Shown: positions 34,051-40,121 of the stretch, one piece after another | Position numbering within the stretch: position 1 is the first letter of the stretch | How the letters are laid out: each line of letters starts with the position of its first letter | Source: an uncultured Duodenibacillus sp. | GTDB taxonomy: Bacteria > Pseudomonadota > Gammaproteobacteria > Burkholderiales > Burkholderiaceae_F | NCBI GenBank assembly: GCA_944388865.1 | Contig: CALXKM010000026.1 | Location: forward strand, 1 to 40,121 | DNA: 40,121 bases | Direction: 5' to 3' | Made by a program: the position numbers and the translations under genes | The notes under the pieces: generated by a model | What the model was told of the DNA's origin: nothing | Database searches by the model: none | What the model saw: the letters and a program-made list of their open reading frames with translations, nothing else

Positions 34051-35403
34051 TCAGGAAGCTGATTTTTGCGCGGCTTTTTGTGCAGCCTTGCGTTCCTGCT
34101 CGGCCTTCATGTCGCGCAGTGCAGCTTCTACGTCAGAGGCGCTCACGTTCTCAGCAAGCACGACTTTTTCAGAAAGTCCTTCAAGCGAACAGGAGTTTTT
34201 AAGCATCCCCACCGTTTGCCCTGCTTCGCGTCCGCTGGCAAAGCCAACGGATGTGAGCAAAACCTCGCCCGAGGGCAGCGCAAGCTTGAAGTAGAAAAGT
34301 CCGTCAGACTCGCGGTATTGCTTAAAAGAGGCAAGCTGAGCGCTCTTTTTAACTTCGGGAGCTGACTTTGCTTTGCCTGTCGAAATTGCATGAAAGCGGC
34401 GCAGTCCCACGGCTTCGCGCAGGCGCTCCATGAAGGGAGCGGAAATCTTGCGCGCCTTGACGGCGCCCGCCAGCAGAATATCTTCGAGTTCTTCGGTGTG
34501 CGTGGTGTAGTAGGCGTACTTTTCACGCATAGGGCCAATCTCGGATTCAATCTGCTCAATCAGGCGCTTTTTGGCTTCGCCCCAGCCTAAGCCCGCTTTG
34601 AGCTCTTCGCGGAAGGCTTTGCTTTCTTCTTCAGTTGCAAAGGCATCAAAGATTTGGGTAAGCGACGTACTCTCGGGATCTTTGGGCTCTCCGGGCAATT
34701 TGCTGTCGGTCACAATGCGGCCGATCGCCTGCTCAAGCGCCTTTTTGCCGCCTTCAAAGAGCGGAATGACGTTGTTGTAGCTTTTGCTCATCTTGCGGCC
34801 GTCAAGGCCCGGAAGAATCTGCACGTGTTCGTCAATCTGCTCAAAGGGCATGACGAAGAAGTTTTCCTGCACGCCGTAAAGGTTGTTAAAGCGCGTGGCA
34901 ATGTCGCGGGCCATTTCAAGGTGCTGCGTCTGGTCTCGCCCGACGGGAACAAGATTGGCATTGAACATCAAGATGTCCGCAGCCATCAGCACCGGATAGC
35001 AGAAAAGCCCCATCGAGACCCCGTTGTCGGGATCTTCATTTTTTGCCTCATTGGCTTCAACCATGGCCTTGTAGGCATGCGCGCGGTTCATCAGGCCCTT
35101 TGCGCAGACGCAGTTGAACATCCAATTTAAAAGAGGAATTTCAGTGATGTCGCTTTGGCGATAGAAAGTCACTTTGTCGGGATCAAGCCCCGCGGCAAGC
35201 CAGCTTGCCGCAATCTGCATGCGGCTCAGCTCAATGCGGGAAGGATCCTGACATTTGATGAGCGCGTGCAGATCGGCCATGAAAAAGAAGCTTTCCACGT
35301 CGCTTCTCTTGGAAGCACGAATGCAAGGGCGAATCGCACCGCAATAGTTCCCTAGATGAAGGGTGCCGGTGGTGTTGATGCCCGTTAAGACACGCACGGT
35401 CAT
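34051..35403 (-). CDS. trpS: Tryptophanyl-tRNA synthetase with C-terminal extension
   Basis: ATG 35403 with AAAGGAAC gives 450 aa, about 110 more than the E. coli enzyme. It is a class I synthetase: the HIGH equivalent is GTLHLGNY and the KMSKS motif is GRKMSKSYNN. The core ends near residue 345. The extension has a segment starting FKQYRESDGLFYFKLAL and ending AGQTVGMLKN, resembling DUF1508/YegP repeats, and a lysine/alanine-rich tail. I recall similar extensions in other Burkholderiales, which supports the taxonomic guess. The role of the extension is unknown. Confidence 0.95.
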   Translation of the reverse strand: MTVRVLTGINTTGTLHLGNYCGAIRPCIRASKRSDVESFFFMADLHALIKCQDPSRIELSRMQIAASWLAAGLDPDKVTFYRQSDITEIPLLNWMFNCVCAKGLMNRAHAYKAMVEANEAKNEDPDNGVSMGLFCYPVLMAADILMFNANLVPVGRDQTQHLEMARDIATRFNNLYGVQENFFVMPFEQIDEHVQILPGLDGRKMSKSYNNVIPLFEGGKKALEQAIGRIVTDSKLPGEPKDPESTSLTQIFDAFATEEESKAFREELKAGLGWGEAKKRLIEQIESEIGPMREKYAYYTTHTEELEDILLAGAVKARKISAPFMERLREAVGLRRFHAISTGKAKSAPEVKKSAQLASFKQYRESDGLFYFKLALPSGEVLLTSVGFASGREAGQTVGMLKNSCSLEGLSEKVVLAENVSASDVEAALRDMKAEQERKAAQKAAQKSAS

Positions 35404-35776
35404 TTTTGTTCCTTTTGGTGGAGTATCTATATATAGAGGTCGGTACTGTAGCAAATTCCAAGATGTCCGCACAGGCGGCGGGAGGAAGGAAAAACAGCAA
35501 AGCTTGATCTATCGAAAATGCTGATGCGAAATTGTCGGGGCATCGCAAAGCACTGAAAACAACGGCTTCTTTAGCTGTGTTGCCTGATGTTCTCGGGGAT
35601 AATACCTACTTTTAAAGATTGGTTCAGAAAAAATGGGCTATCCGAAAAGATAAGACCATAATGGAACCTGTCCTCGAAGAGGTGTAGCGGGATTGGATTC
35701 CCCGCGCTCCGGGATTTGAGCGGGTCCGCTCATTTCTCAGCATCTTTTCAGGTGATTCTTTCTAGGAGAAATTTAA
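35404..35776. promoter_or_regulatory. Divergent region trpS/porin 1 with leader hairpins
   Basis: Two hairpins precede porin 1: GCGGG (35687-35691) with CCCGC (35701-35705), and TGAGCGG (35717-35723) with CCGCTCA (35726-35732), followed by TTTC. The second lies about 45 nt before the start codon. A TAGGAGAA ribosome site is seen at 35763-35770. On the - strand TATATATAGATAC, near 35430, may be the trpS -10. No gene is seen here. Confidence 0.5.
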
Positions 35777-36910
35777 ATGAAAAAGACTCTTGCTGCAGTT
35801 GCTGTTCTCGGCGCTTTTGCCGGTTCCGCTATCGCTGCTGATGTGACGCTCTATGGCCGTATTGATACGGGTGTTGGCTATAGCCACATTGATGCTGATA
35901 CGGCTGGTGTTGAAGACGTTGATAACTTCAGCATGGAATCCGGTCAGCAGTCCGGCTCCCGCTGGGGCCTGAAGGGCACCGAAGACCTCGGCAATGGCCT
36001 GACGGTTGGCTTTGTTCTGGAAGATGGCTTTACCTCTGACGACGGCGCCGAAAAGGGCGTGATGTTTGATCGTGAATCGAGCCTGTTCCTCGAAGGCGGC
36101 TTCGGTAAGCTCGCTTTCGGCCGCATCGGTTCCATCAACAACGGCACCTCGTCCTGGGCTCAGATCGGCATGATCAATGCCTTCGGTACGTCTTCTTGGG
36201 GTGGTCATTCCCTCCAGGTCGGTAGCGTCATGGCTACCGCTGGTGTGTGGGACAACATGGTTGCTTACCAGACCCCGAACTTCGCTGGCTTCACGGTTTA
36301 TGCCCAGTATTCTATGGGTGATACGACCGATGCAATTGCCGACGGTGTGGACGGTCATGAAAATGAATCTGATGCAGATCGTTACTATGTCATCGGTGCT
36401 ACGTATGAGAATGGCCCGATTGCTGCCTACTTCGCCGTTGATTCCACGAATTACCAGTCCTGGAAAAATGGCCCGCAAGATGTTGATGACAGCCTGACGG
36501 TGACCCTGGGTGGCAGCTACGACTTTGACGTTGCCAAGGTTTATCTTGGCGTTCAGTACTTCGATGAAGTCGACGGCGATGATTTCAGCGGCGTGATCAA
36601 TGATGTTGATGGTGCTCCTACTGTTGGCATGATTAAGGGCTACGGCGTGAGCTTGACTGCTGATGCTCCTGTTGCTGGCGGTAAGGCCATGTTCGGTATC
36701 GGCTACATGGATGCCGAGGCTGCTGATAGCGAAAACACTGACTTTGACCTCACCCGCTATGTCGTGAGTGTTGGCTATTCCTATCCGTTCAGCAAGCGCA
36801 CGGACGTTTACGCCGCTGCTTCCTACATGCAAGACAAGTACGAGCAGGGCACGACCGAAGTGGAACCCTCCGCTTACGGCCTGTACGTTGGTCTGCGTCA
36901 CCTGTTCTAA
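35777..36910 (+). CDS. General porin 1 (Gram-negative porin family)
   Basis: The 377-aa outer membrane beta-barrel porin has a signal peptide cleaved at AIA-ADVTLYG and ends in RHLF with the C-terminal phenylalanine needed for barrel assembly. SGSRWGLKGTEDLG and FGRIGS are typical of betaproteobacterial porins. AGGAG lies at 35764-35768. Porins pass small hydrophilic solutes. It is close to the porin at 38542-39738: signal peptides and the first barrel strands are near identical, external loops differ. Confidence 0.95.
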   Translation: MKKTLAAVAVLGAFAGSAIAADVTLYGRIDTGVGYSHIDADTAGVEDVDNFSMESGQQSGSRWGLKGTEDLGNGLTVGFVLEDGFTSDDGAEKGVMFDRESSLFLEGGFGKLAFGRIGSINNGTSSWAQIGMINAFGTSSWGGHSLQVGSVMATAGVWDNMVAYQTPNFAGFTVYAQYSMGDTTDAIADGVDGHENESDADRYYVIGATYENGPIAAYFAVDSTNYQSWKNGPQDVDDSLTVTLGGSYDFDVAKVYLGVQYFDEVDGDDFSGVINDVDGAPTVGMIKGYGVSLTADAPVAGGKAMFGIGYMDAEAADSENTDFDLTRYVVSVGYSYPFSKRTDVYAAASYMQDKYEQGTTEVEPSAYGLYVGLRHLF

Positions 36911-36913
36911 TCT

Positions 36914-36977
36914 AGTTTCTTAAGAAACTGATTTGATCATGGGCCCCTCTGAGTCTTTTGGCTTGGAGGGGCGTTTT
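36914..36977 (+). terminator. Terminator of porin 1
   Basis: GCCCCTC (36943-36949) pairs with GAGGGGC (36966-36972), followed by GTTTT. Just before it lies a perfect 16-bp palindrome AGTTTCTTAAGAAACT (36914-36929). The whole stretch is conserved, inverted, after porin 2. Confidence 0.85.
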
Positions 36978-37163
36978 ATATGTAGGATCACAGTGTTCTC
37001 CGGGTGAACTAAAACCGGCCTGCTTTAAGTCTGTTGAGTGAATAAGACGTGAGAGTAAAGGTTTGGCAACCCAATCAGTCCAGCAGTGAAAAACTGTCAA
37101 GCGCTTCGGGCAAGCACAAAATTTCAGTCGTAAATTAAGGAGAAGGATCTGCGATCAGCATAC

Positions 37164-37197
37164 TGGACAAAATTTATATTTCTGAGTAATTTGTCCA
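37164..37197. promoter_or_regulatory. Operator-like inverted repeat before the ATPase gene
   Basis: TGGACAAA (37164-37171) and TTTGTCCA (37190-37197) form perfect inverted arms separated by 18 nt of AT-rich DNA containing TTATATT. This spacing suits an operator overlapping a promoter. GGAGGTGA lies at 37209-37216, but 18 nt before the ATG; AGAAG at 37222-37226 is better placed. The remainder of 36,978-37,163 shows nothing further. Confidence 0.5.
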
Positions 37198-37234
37198 TTA
37201 TGATGAACGGAGGTGAGATTCAGAAGTTTTCTCT

Positions 37235-38449
37235 ATGCTGTACGTAGCTCGCCCTTCCTATCTCGAGAAACTTCGCCAATTCAGGGAAAAGGACTTAATC
37301 AAAGTCTTGATGGGACCTCGGCGAAGCGGAAAATCTGTTCTGTTGGAACTCTTTCAAAATGAGTTGCGCAAGGAAGGCGTGGACGATGAACACCTGATCG
37401 CCTTCAATTTGGAAGACTTTGGGTGTTCCGATTTGCAGGATCCCCAAAAACTGCATCAAGCTGTTCTGAGCCGCGTAAAAGACAACTCTCAGTATTTCGT
37501 TTTCATCGACGAAATCCAGTGGTGCAAAGGATTCGAAAAGGTTGTCGACAGCCTGTACCTCAGAAAAAATCTTGACATTTACATCACTGCTTCAAACGCT
37601 TTTCTTTTATCCGGCGAATTGGCAACGTTGCTGACAGGCCGCTGTTTGCCGATAGAAGTGCTTCCTTTTTCATTCTCTGAATTTAGAACAGCTGTCCGAG
37701 AAGATGGTAAGGGACCTGACGAAGACTTTAGGCGGTACCTAGACATTGGATCGTTTCCGCTTGCTGTTCAAGCACGAGCCGATTCACAATTGGTCGCTGC
37801 GTTTTATGACATGCTGCGGGACTCAATGCTGATCAAGGATGTAGCTTCTCGCTTGCAGATAAGAGACACATCTCTTTTGACCAGAATCACGGCTATGCTT
37901 GCCTCAATGGCAGGCAGCTCGGTGTCGGCGAGAAAGATTGCAGATACTTTGTCCTCAAACAAAGTTGCAGCGTCGCCCACAACCATCACTGCTTATCTCA
38001 AGGCGCTTTCTGATTCGTATTTTTTCTTCCGAGTTCCCCGGTACGACATGGTCGGCAGAAAGATGCTGGCATCATTGGAAAAGTTTTATCTGTGCGATCC
38101 CGGATTTCATAGACACTTGGTTTCAGGGAGAGATCGAGCGTTGGGCAGACTGATAGAAAATGTTGTATACCTCGAACTCCGGCGACGCTACGCCAAAGTG
38201 TGCACTGGCCGAATAGGCGACAGAGAAATAGATTTCATTGCGCAGACGGACAATGATGTCGCCTACTATCAAGTTGCAACAACAGTGATGGATGAGGGTA
38301 TTTTTGATCGGAAAGTCAGTGCTTTTGAAAAGGTAAGAGGTCCCTACCCTCAGTATCTGTTGACGCTTGATCGATTTGGCACAAACGAGACAGTGTGGGG
38401 AATCAAGATTTTGAATCTTGTTGATTGGCTGCTTGGCAATACTCCGTAG
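37235..38449 (+). CDS. AAA ATPase with DUF4143 domain
   Basis: The 404-aa protein has an AAA_14 P-loop (GPRRSGKS, residues about 27-34), Walker B FVFIDEIQW (about 89-97), and a sensor-like IYITASNAFLLSG. A winged-helix-like part (SVSARKIADTLSSNKVAASPTTITAYLKAL) is followed by a C-terminal DUF4143 nuclease-like region (IENVVYLELRRR, REIDFIA). Such ATPases are scattered in gut bacteria, often as isolated accessory genes, and have no settled function. Codon use looks less GC-rich than its neighbours. It is enclosed by two porin genes in inverted orientation. Confidence 0.9.
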   Translation: MLYVARPSYLEKLRQFREKDLIKVLMGPRRSGKSVLLELFQNELRKEGVDDEHLIAFNLEDFGCSDLQDPQKLHQAVLSRVKDNSQYFVFIDEIQWCKGFEKVVDSLYLRKNLDIYITASNAFLLSGELATLLTGRCLPIEVLPFSFSEFRTAVREDGKGPDEDFRRYLDIGSFPLAVQARADSQLVAAFYDMLRDSMLIKDVASRLQIRDTSLLTRITAMLASMAGSSVSARKIADTLSSNKVAASPTTITAYLKALSDSYFFFRVPRYDMVGRKMLASLEKFYLCDPGFHRHLVSGRDRALGRLIENVVYLELRRRYAKVCTGRIGDREIDFIAQTDNDVAYYQVATTVMDEGIFDRKVSAFEKVRGPYPQYLLTLDRFGTNETVWGIKILNLVDWLLGNTP

Positions 38450-38474
38450 GATTGCGCGTGCTCGTGGGCGAATG

Positions 38475-38509
38475 AAAAACGCCCCTCCGAACAAATAGTC
38501 CAGAGGGGC
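38475..38509 (-). terminator. Terminator of porin 2
   Basis: GCCCCTC (38481-38487) pairs with GAGGGGC (38503-38509). On the - strand the stem is followed by GTTTTT. It is homologous to the porin 1 terminator. Confidence 0.85.
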
Positions 38510-38541
38510 TCAAGATCAAATCAGTCTCTTAGGAAACTAGA

Positions 38542-39738
38542 TTAGAACTTGTGGCGCATGCCGAGCATGAGGGTGTAGGACTGGGGATTCCACTCGTCGT
38601 TGCTGTAGTCGCCATTGCCTTCAAACTTGTCGTTAACATAGGCGCCAACAGCGTAGACATTGGTGCGCTTGCTGAGCGGATAGTCGTAACCGACAGAGAA
38701 GCTCCAACGGGTGAAATCGGCATCAACAACATCGTCAGAGTTGCTGGCAGTTTCAGCGTCCATGTAACCAGCAGCAGCCATCACCTTGCCGCCAGCAACC
38801 GGAGCATCAACACCGAGAGTCACAGCATAACCTTCAAGGAAGAGGCTGCTTACCTTGGTGGTGCCGAACGAGTATTCAGAGCCGTAGTCCTTGGTGATAG
38901 CACCAATGCTGGAGCTCTTGACGTTGTCGAAGTACTGAGCGCCGAAGTAGACCTTGGCAACTTCAAAGTCGTAGCTACCGCCCAAGGTGACAGTCAGGCT
39001 GTCATCAAGATCGTGAGCATATTCCGGCGTAGCTGCCACAATCGTTCCATCGTCCTTCAGAACCGCTTCGGGATTATCCGAGTACCAGGTCTTGTAGTTG
39101 ATGGAGTCCACAGACAAAAGGCCGAAGATCGGGCCATTGTTGTAGGTGGCGGCGATGCCATAGTAACGATCGGTCGACGATTCGTTTTCGTCATCGTTGC
39201 CGCCCATGGAGTACATGGCCGTCACCTGGAAGCCGGCAAAGCTCGGCGTACGATAGACGATGGAGTTGTTGTAGCGGGTCGAGGTTGCGAAAACCGTACC
39301 GGCCTGAGCAGCATAACCCCAGGAGGTGCCGAACGGGGTCAGACCGCCGATCAGAGAGAAGGAGCCCTGGCCCTGGTTGAAGGAACCGATGCGGCCGAAA
39401 GCGAGCTTACCGAAGCCGCCTTCAACGAAGAGCATCGATTCACGATCGAACATAGCGTCGCCGCCGTCCTGACCGTCATCAAACGTGAAGCCGTTTTCGA
39501 GAACGAAGCCGACCGTCAGGCCATTGCCGAGGTCTTCCGTGCCCTTCAAGCCCCAGCGGGAGCCGGACTGCTGGCCGGATTCCATGGAGAAGGTGTCAAT
39601 GTCGTCACCCTGGCCGTCCATATCAATGTGGTTGTACTGCAAACCGGCATCAACAATACCGTAAAGCGTCACATCAGCAGCGATGGCGGAGCCGGCAAAA
39701 GCGCCGAGAACAGCAACTGCAGCTAAAGTCTTTTTCAT
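38542..39738 (-). CDS. General porin 2 (Gram-negative porin family)
   Basis: The 398-aa porin starts at ATG 39738 with TTGGAG upstream. The signal peptide is identical to that of porin 1, and the protein ends in RHKF. Shared blocks include FSMESGQQSGSRWGLKG and FGKLAFGRIGS; loop regions differ and are longer. It lies convergent with the ATPase gene and inverted relative to porin 1. Its leader carries a terminator-like fold, and a G9 tract lies next to its likely promoter. Confidence 0.95.
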   Translation of the reverse strand: MKKTLAAVAVLGAFAGSAIAADVTLYGIVDAGLQYNHIDMDGQGDDIDTFSMESGQQSGSRWGLKGTEDLGNGLTVGFVLENGFTFDDGQDGGDAMFDRESMLFVEGGFGKLAFGRIGSFNQGQGSFSLIGGLTPFGTSWGYAAQAGTVFATSTRYNNSIVYRTPSFAGFQVTAMYSMGGNDDENESSTDRYYGIAATYNNGPIFGLLSVDSINYKTWYSDNPEAVLKDDGTIVAATPEYAHDLDDSLTVTLGGSYDFEVAKVYFGAQYFDNVKSSSIGAITKDYGSEYSFGTTKVSSLFLEGYAVTLGVDAPVAGGKVMAAAGYMDAETASNSDDVVDADFTRWSFSVGYDYPLSKRTNVYAVGAYVNDKFEGNGDYSNDEWNPQSYTLMLGMRHKF

Positions 39739-39786
39739 TTTTTAGTTCTCCAAAAAGAGACAAAAGATGCAAGAACGTCTTTGATC

Positions 39787-39847
39787 AAAAACCGCCGGGT
39801 TGGATTCGTTGTGAAGACTCTTGCTGATCAAACACAACCCCCGGCGG
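39787..39847 (-). promoter_or_regulatory. Terminator-like structure in the porin 2 leader
   Basis: On the - strand CCGCCGGG (from 39847) pairs with CCCGGCGG (to 39792), with an inner TTGTG/CACAA stem, followed by TTTTT (39791-39787). It lies about 50-110 nt before the porin start and downstream of the candidate promoter. It could be an attenuator. It could also end a gene further upstream, but none is visible near. Confidence 0.6.
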
Positions 39848-39891
39848 GTCTCTTTTGTTTTTGAGACGATTCCATTGTGGCACCTCAAAAT

Positions 39892-39920
39892 CGCATACTC
39901 AAGAAAAAAGTGGAAGTCAA
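39892..39920 (-). promoter_or_regulatory. Candidate promoter of porin 2
   Basis: On the - strand TTGACT (39920-39915) is followed after 17 nt by TATGCG (39897-39892). The -35 is good and the -10 is weak. The position gives a leader of about 150 nt. Confidence 0.45.
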
Positions 39921-39928
39921 TAGTCGAT

Positions 39929-39937
39929 GGGGGGGGG
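39929..39937. repeat. G9 homopolymer tract
   Basis: Nine consecutive G on the + strand (C9 on the - strand) lie 8 nt upstream of the candidate -35 of porin 2. Tracts of this kind can change length by slippage and alter promoter strength. Confidence 0.85.
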
Positions 39938-40016
39938 TAACCCTGAGAACGAAGAGACACACAAAGGGCTTTTCGTCGTCCGGTGAGCGGTTAATCCGTA
40001 ACGCTAGGAATTAGGT

Positions 40017-40034
40017 ACGCGACTTCGGTCGCGT
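40017..40034. other. Hairpin with TTCG loop near the window end
   Basis: ACGCGAC (40017-40023) pairs perfectly with GTCGCGT (40028-40034) around TTCG, a very stable tetraloop on the + strand. It begins 6 nt past the stop codon of the partial - strand reading. No T-run follows on the - strand. Confidence 0.5.
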
Positions 40035-40040
40035 GCCATC

Positions 40041-40121
40041 TCAGCGAGTCATTGCATTCAAATCAAATTCGTCGATGTGGAAATTGAGTTTGGCTACAAG
40101 TTTCTGAACTGACTTTTTAAT
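40041..40121 (-). CDS. Possible C-terminal fragment of a gene entering from the right
   Basis: An open reading on the - strand runs from the window edge to TGA at 40041-40043 and encodes 26 residues, including VAKLNFHIDEFDLNAMTR. Composition is protein-like and a hairpin follows. Too little is present to name it, and it may be chance. Confidence 0.3.
   Translation of the reverse strand: MKKSVQKLVAKLNFHIDEFDLNAMTR

Larger units (their letters stand above)
36904..38545. repeat. Inverted porin repeats around the ATPase gene (inner ends)
   Basis: The 3' ends of both porin genes and their downstream palindromes and terminators (36904-36977 and 38475-38545) are similar in inverted orientation. 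Similarity continues outward through the conserved parts of both genes (35777-36910 and 38542-39738). The segment between is about 1.5 kb and holds the ATPase gene. Confidence 0.75.

Noticed and set aside
35777-39738. Composite transposon with porins as ends
   Set aside because: No transposase, terminal repeats or target duplications are seen; the repeats are protein-coding genes.
39939-40121. tRNA or structured RNA gene near the window end
   Set aside because: Only a single TTCG hairpin is present; no cloverleaf or T-loop consensus can be drawn.

Overview
The window is about 40 kb of a Gram-negative, anaerobic or microaerophilic bacterium of moderately high GC. The trimeric-type porins, a tryptophanyl-tRNA synthetase with a C-terminal extension of a kind I recall from Burkholderiales, and a Wolinella/Shewanella-type sulfite respiration cluster point to a betaproteobacterium, most likely of the family Sutterellaceae (inference; no rRNA gene is present to prove it). 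No tRNA, rRNA, CRISPR array, transposase or phage gene was seen.

Region 1 (about 240-13,503, all + strand) is a complete-looking respiratory sulfite reduction locus. A consensus FNR/CRP-type site precedes mccA, which encodes an octaheme cytochrome c with seven CXXCH sites and the diagnostic CX15CH site. It is followed by a periplasmic rhodanese, an FKBP prolyl isomerase (mccB), a CcmI/NrfG-like TPR protein, and the quinol-oxidising pair MccC (4x[4Fe-4S]) and MccD (NrfD family), ended by a strong terminator. A second transcription unit carries two NosL-type copper chaperones and NosD-NosF-NosY, then a CcmF-type heme lyase, a CcmH/NrfF homologue that has lost both redox cysteines, and a CcmG/ResA-like thioredoxin. 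There is no nosZ, so the copper genes probably serve the heme-copper active site of MccA, and the Ccm-like genes probably serve the special CX15CH heme.

Region 2 (13,514-20,510): a long AsmA-family protein (- strand) diverges from a four-gene metal-transport operon: a small membrane protein resembling mycobacterial PacL/DUF1490 proteins, a P1B-type ATPase with an unusual SCA membrane motif and no CXXC in its N-terminal domain, an HMA-like membrane protein overlapping it by 4 nt, and a small membrane protein. A Fur-like element and an intrinsic terminator lie in its leader.

Region 3 (20,597-35,403) is mostly housekeeping and carbon metabolism: an XRE regulator, aspS, a phosphomannomutase/phosphoglucomutase, a nickel-pincer-cofactor group (larA, larB and a short larC-like gene), an MFS transporter, aroD, cstA, psiE, a RibD-C-like reductase and trpS.

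Region 4 (35,404-40,121): two closely related porin genes face each other as inverted repeats around a DUF4143-type AAA ATPase. The second porin has a G9 tract just upstream of its candidate promoter and a terminator-like fold in its leader, so regulated or switching porin expression is possible. The last 81 bases may hold the C-terminus of a - strand gene.
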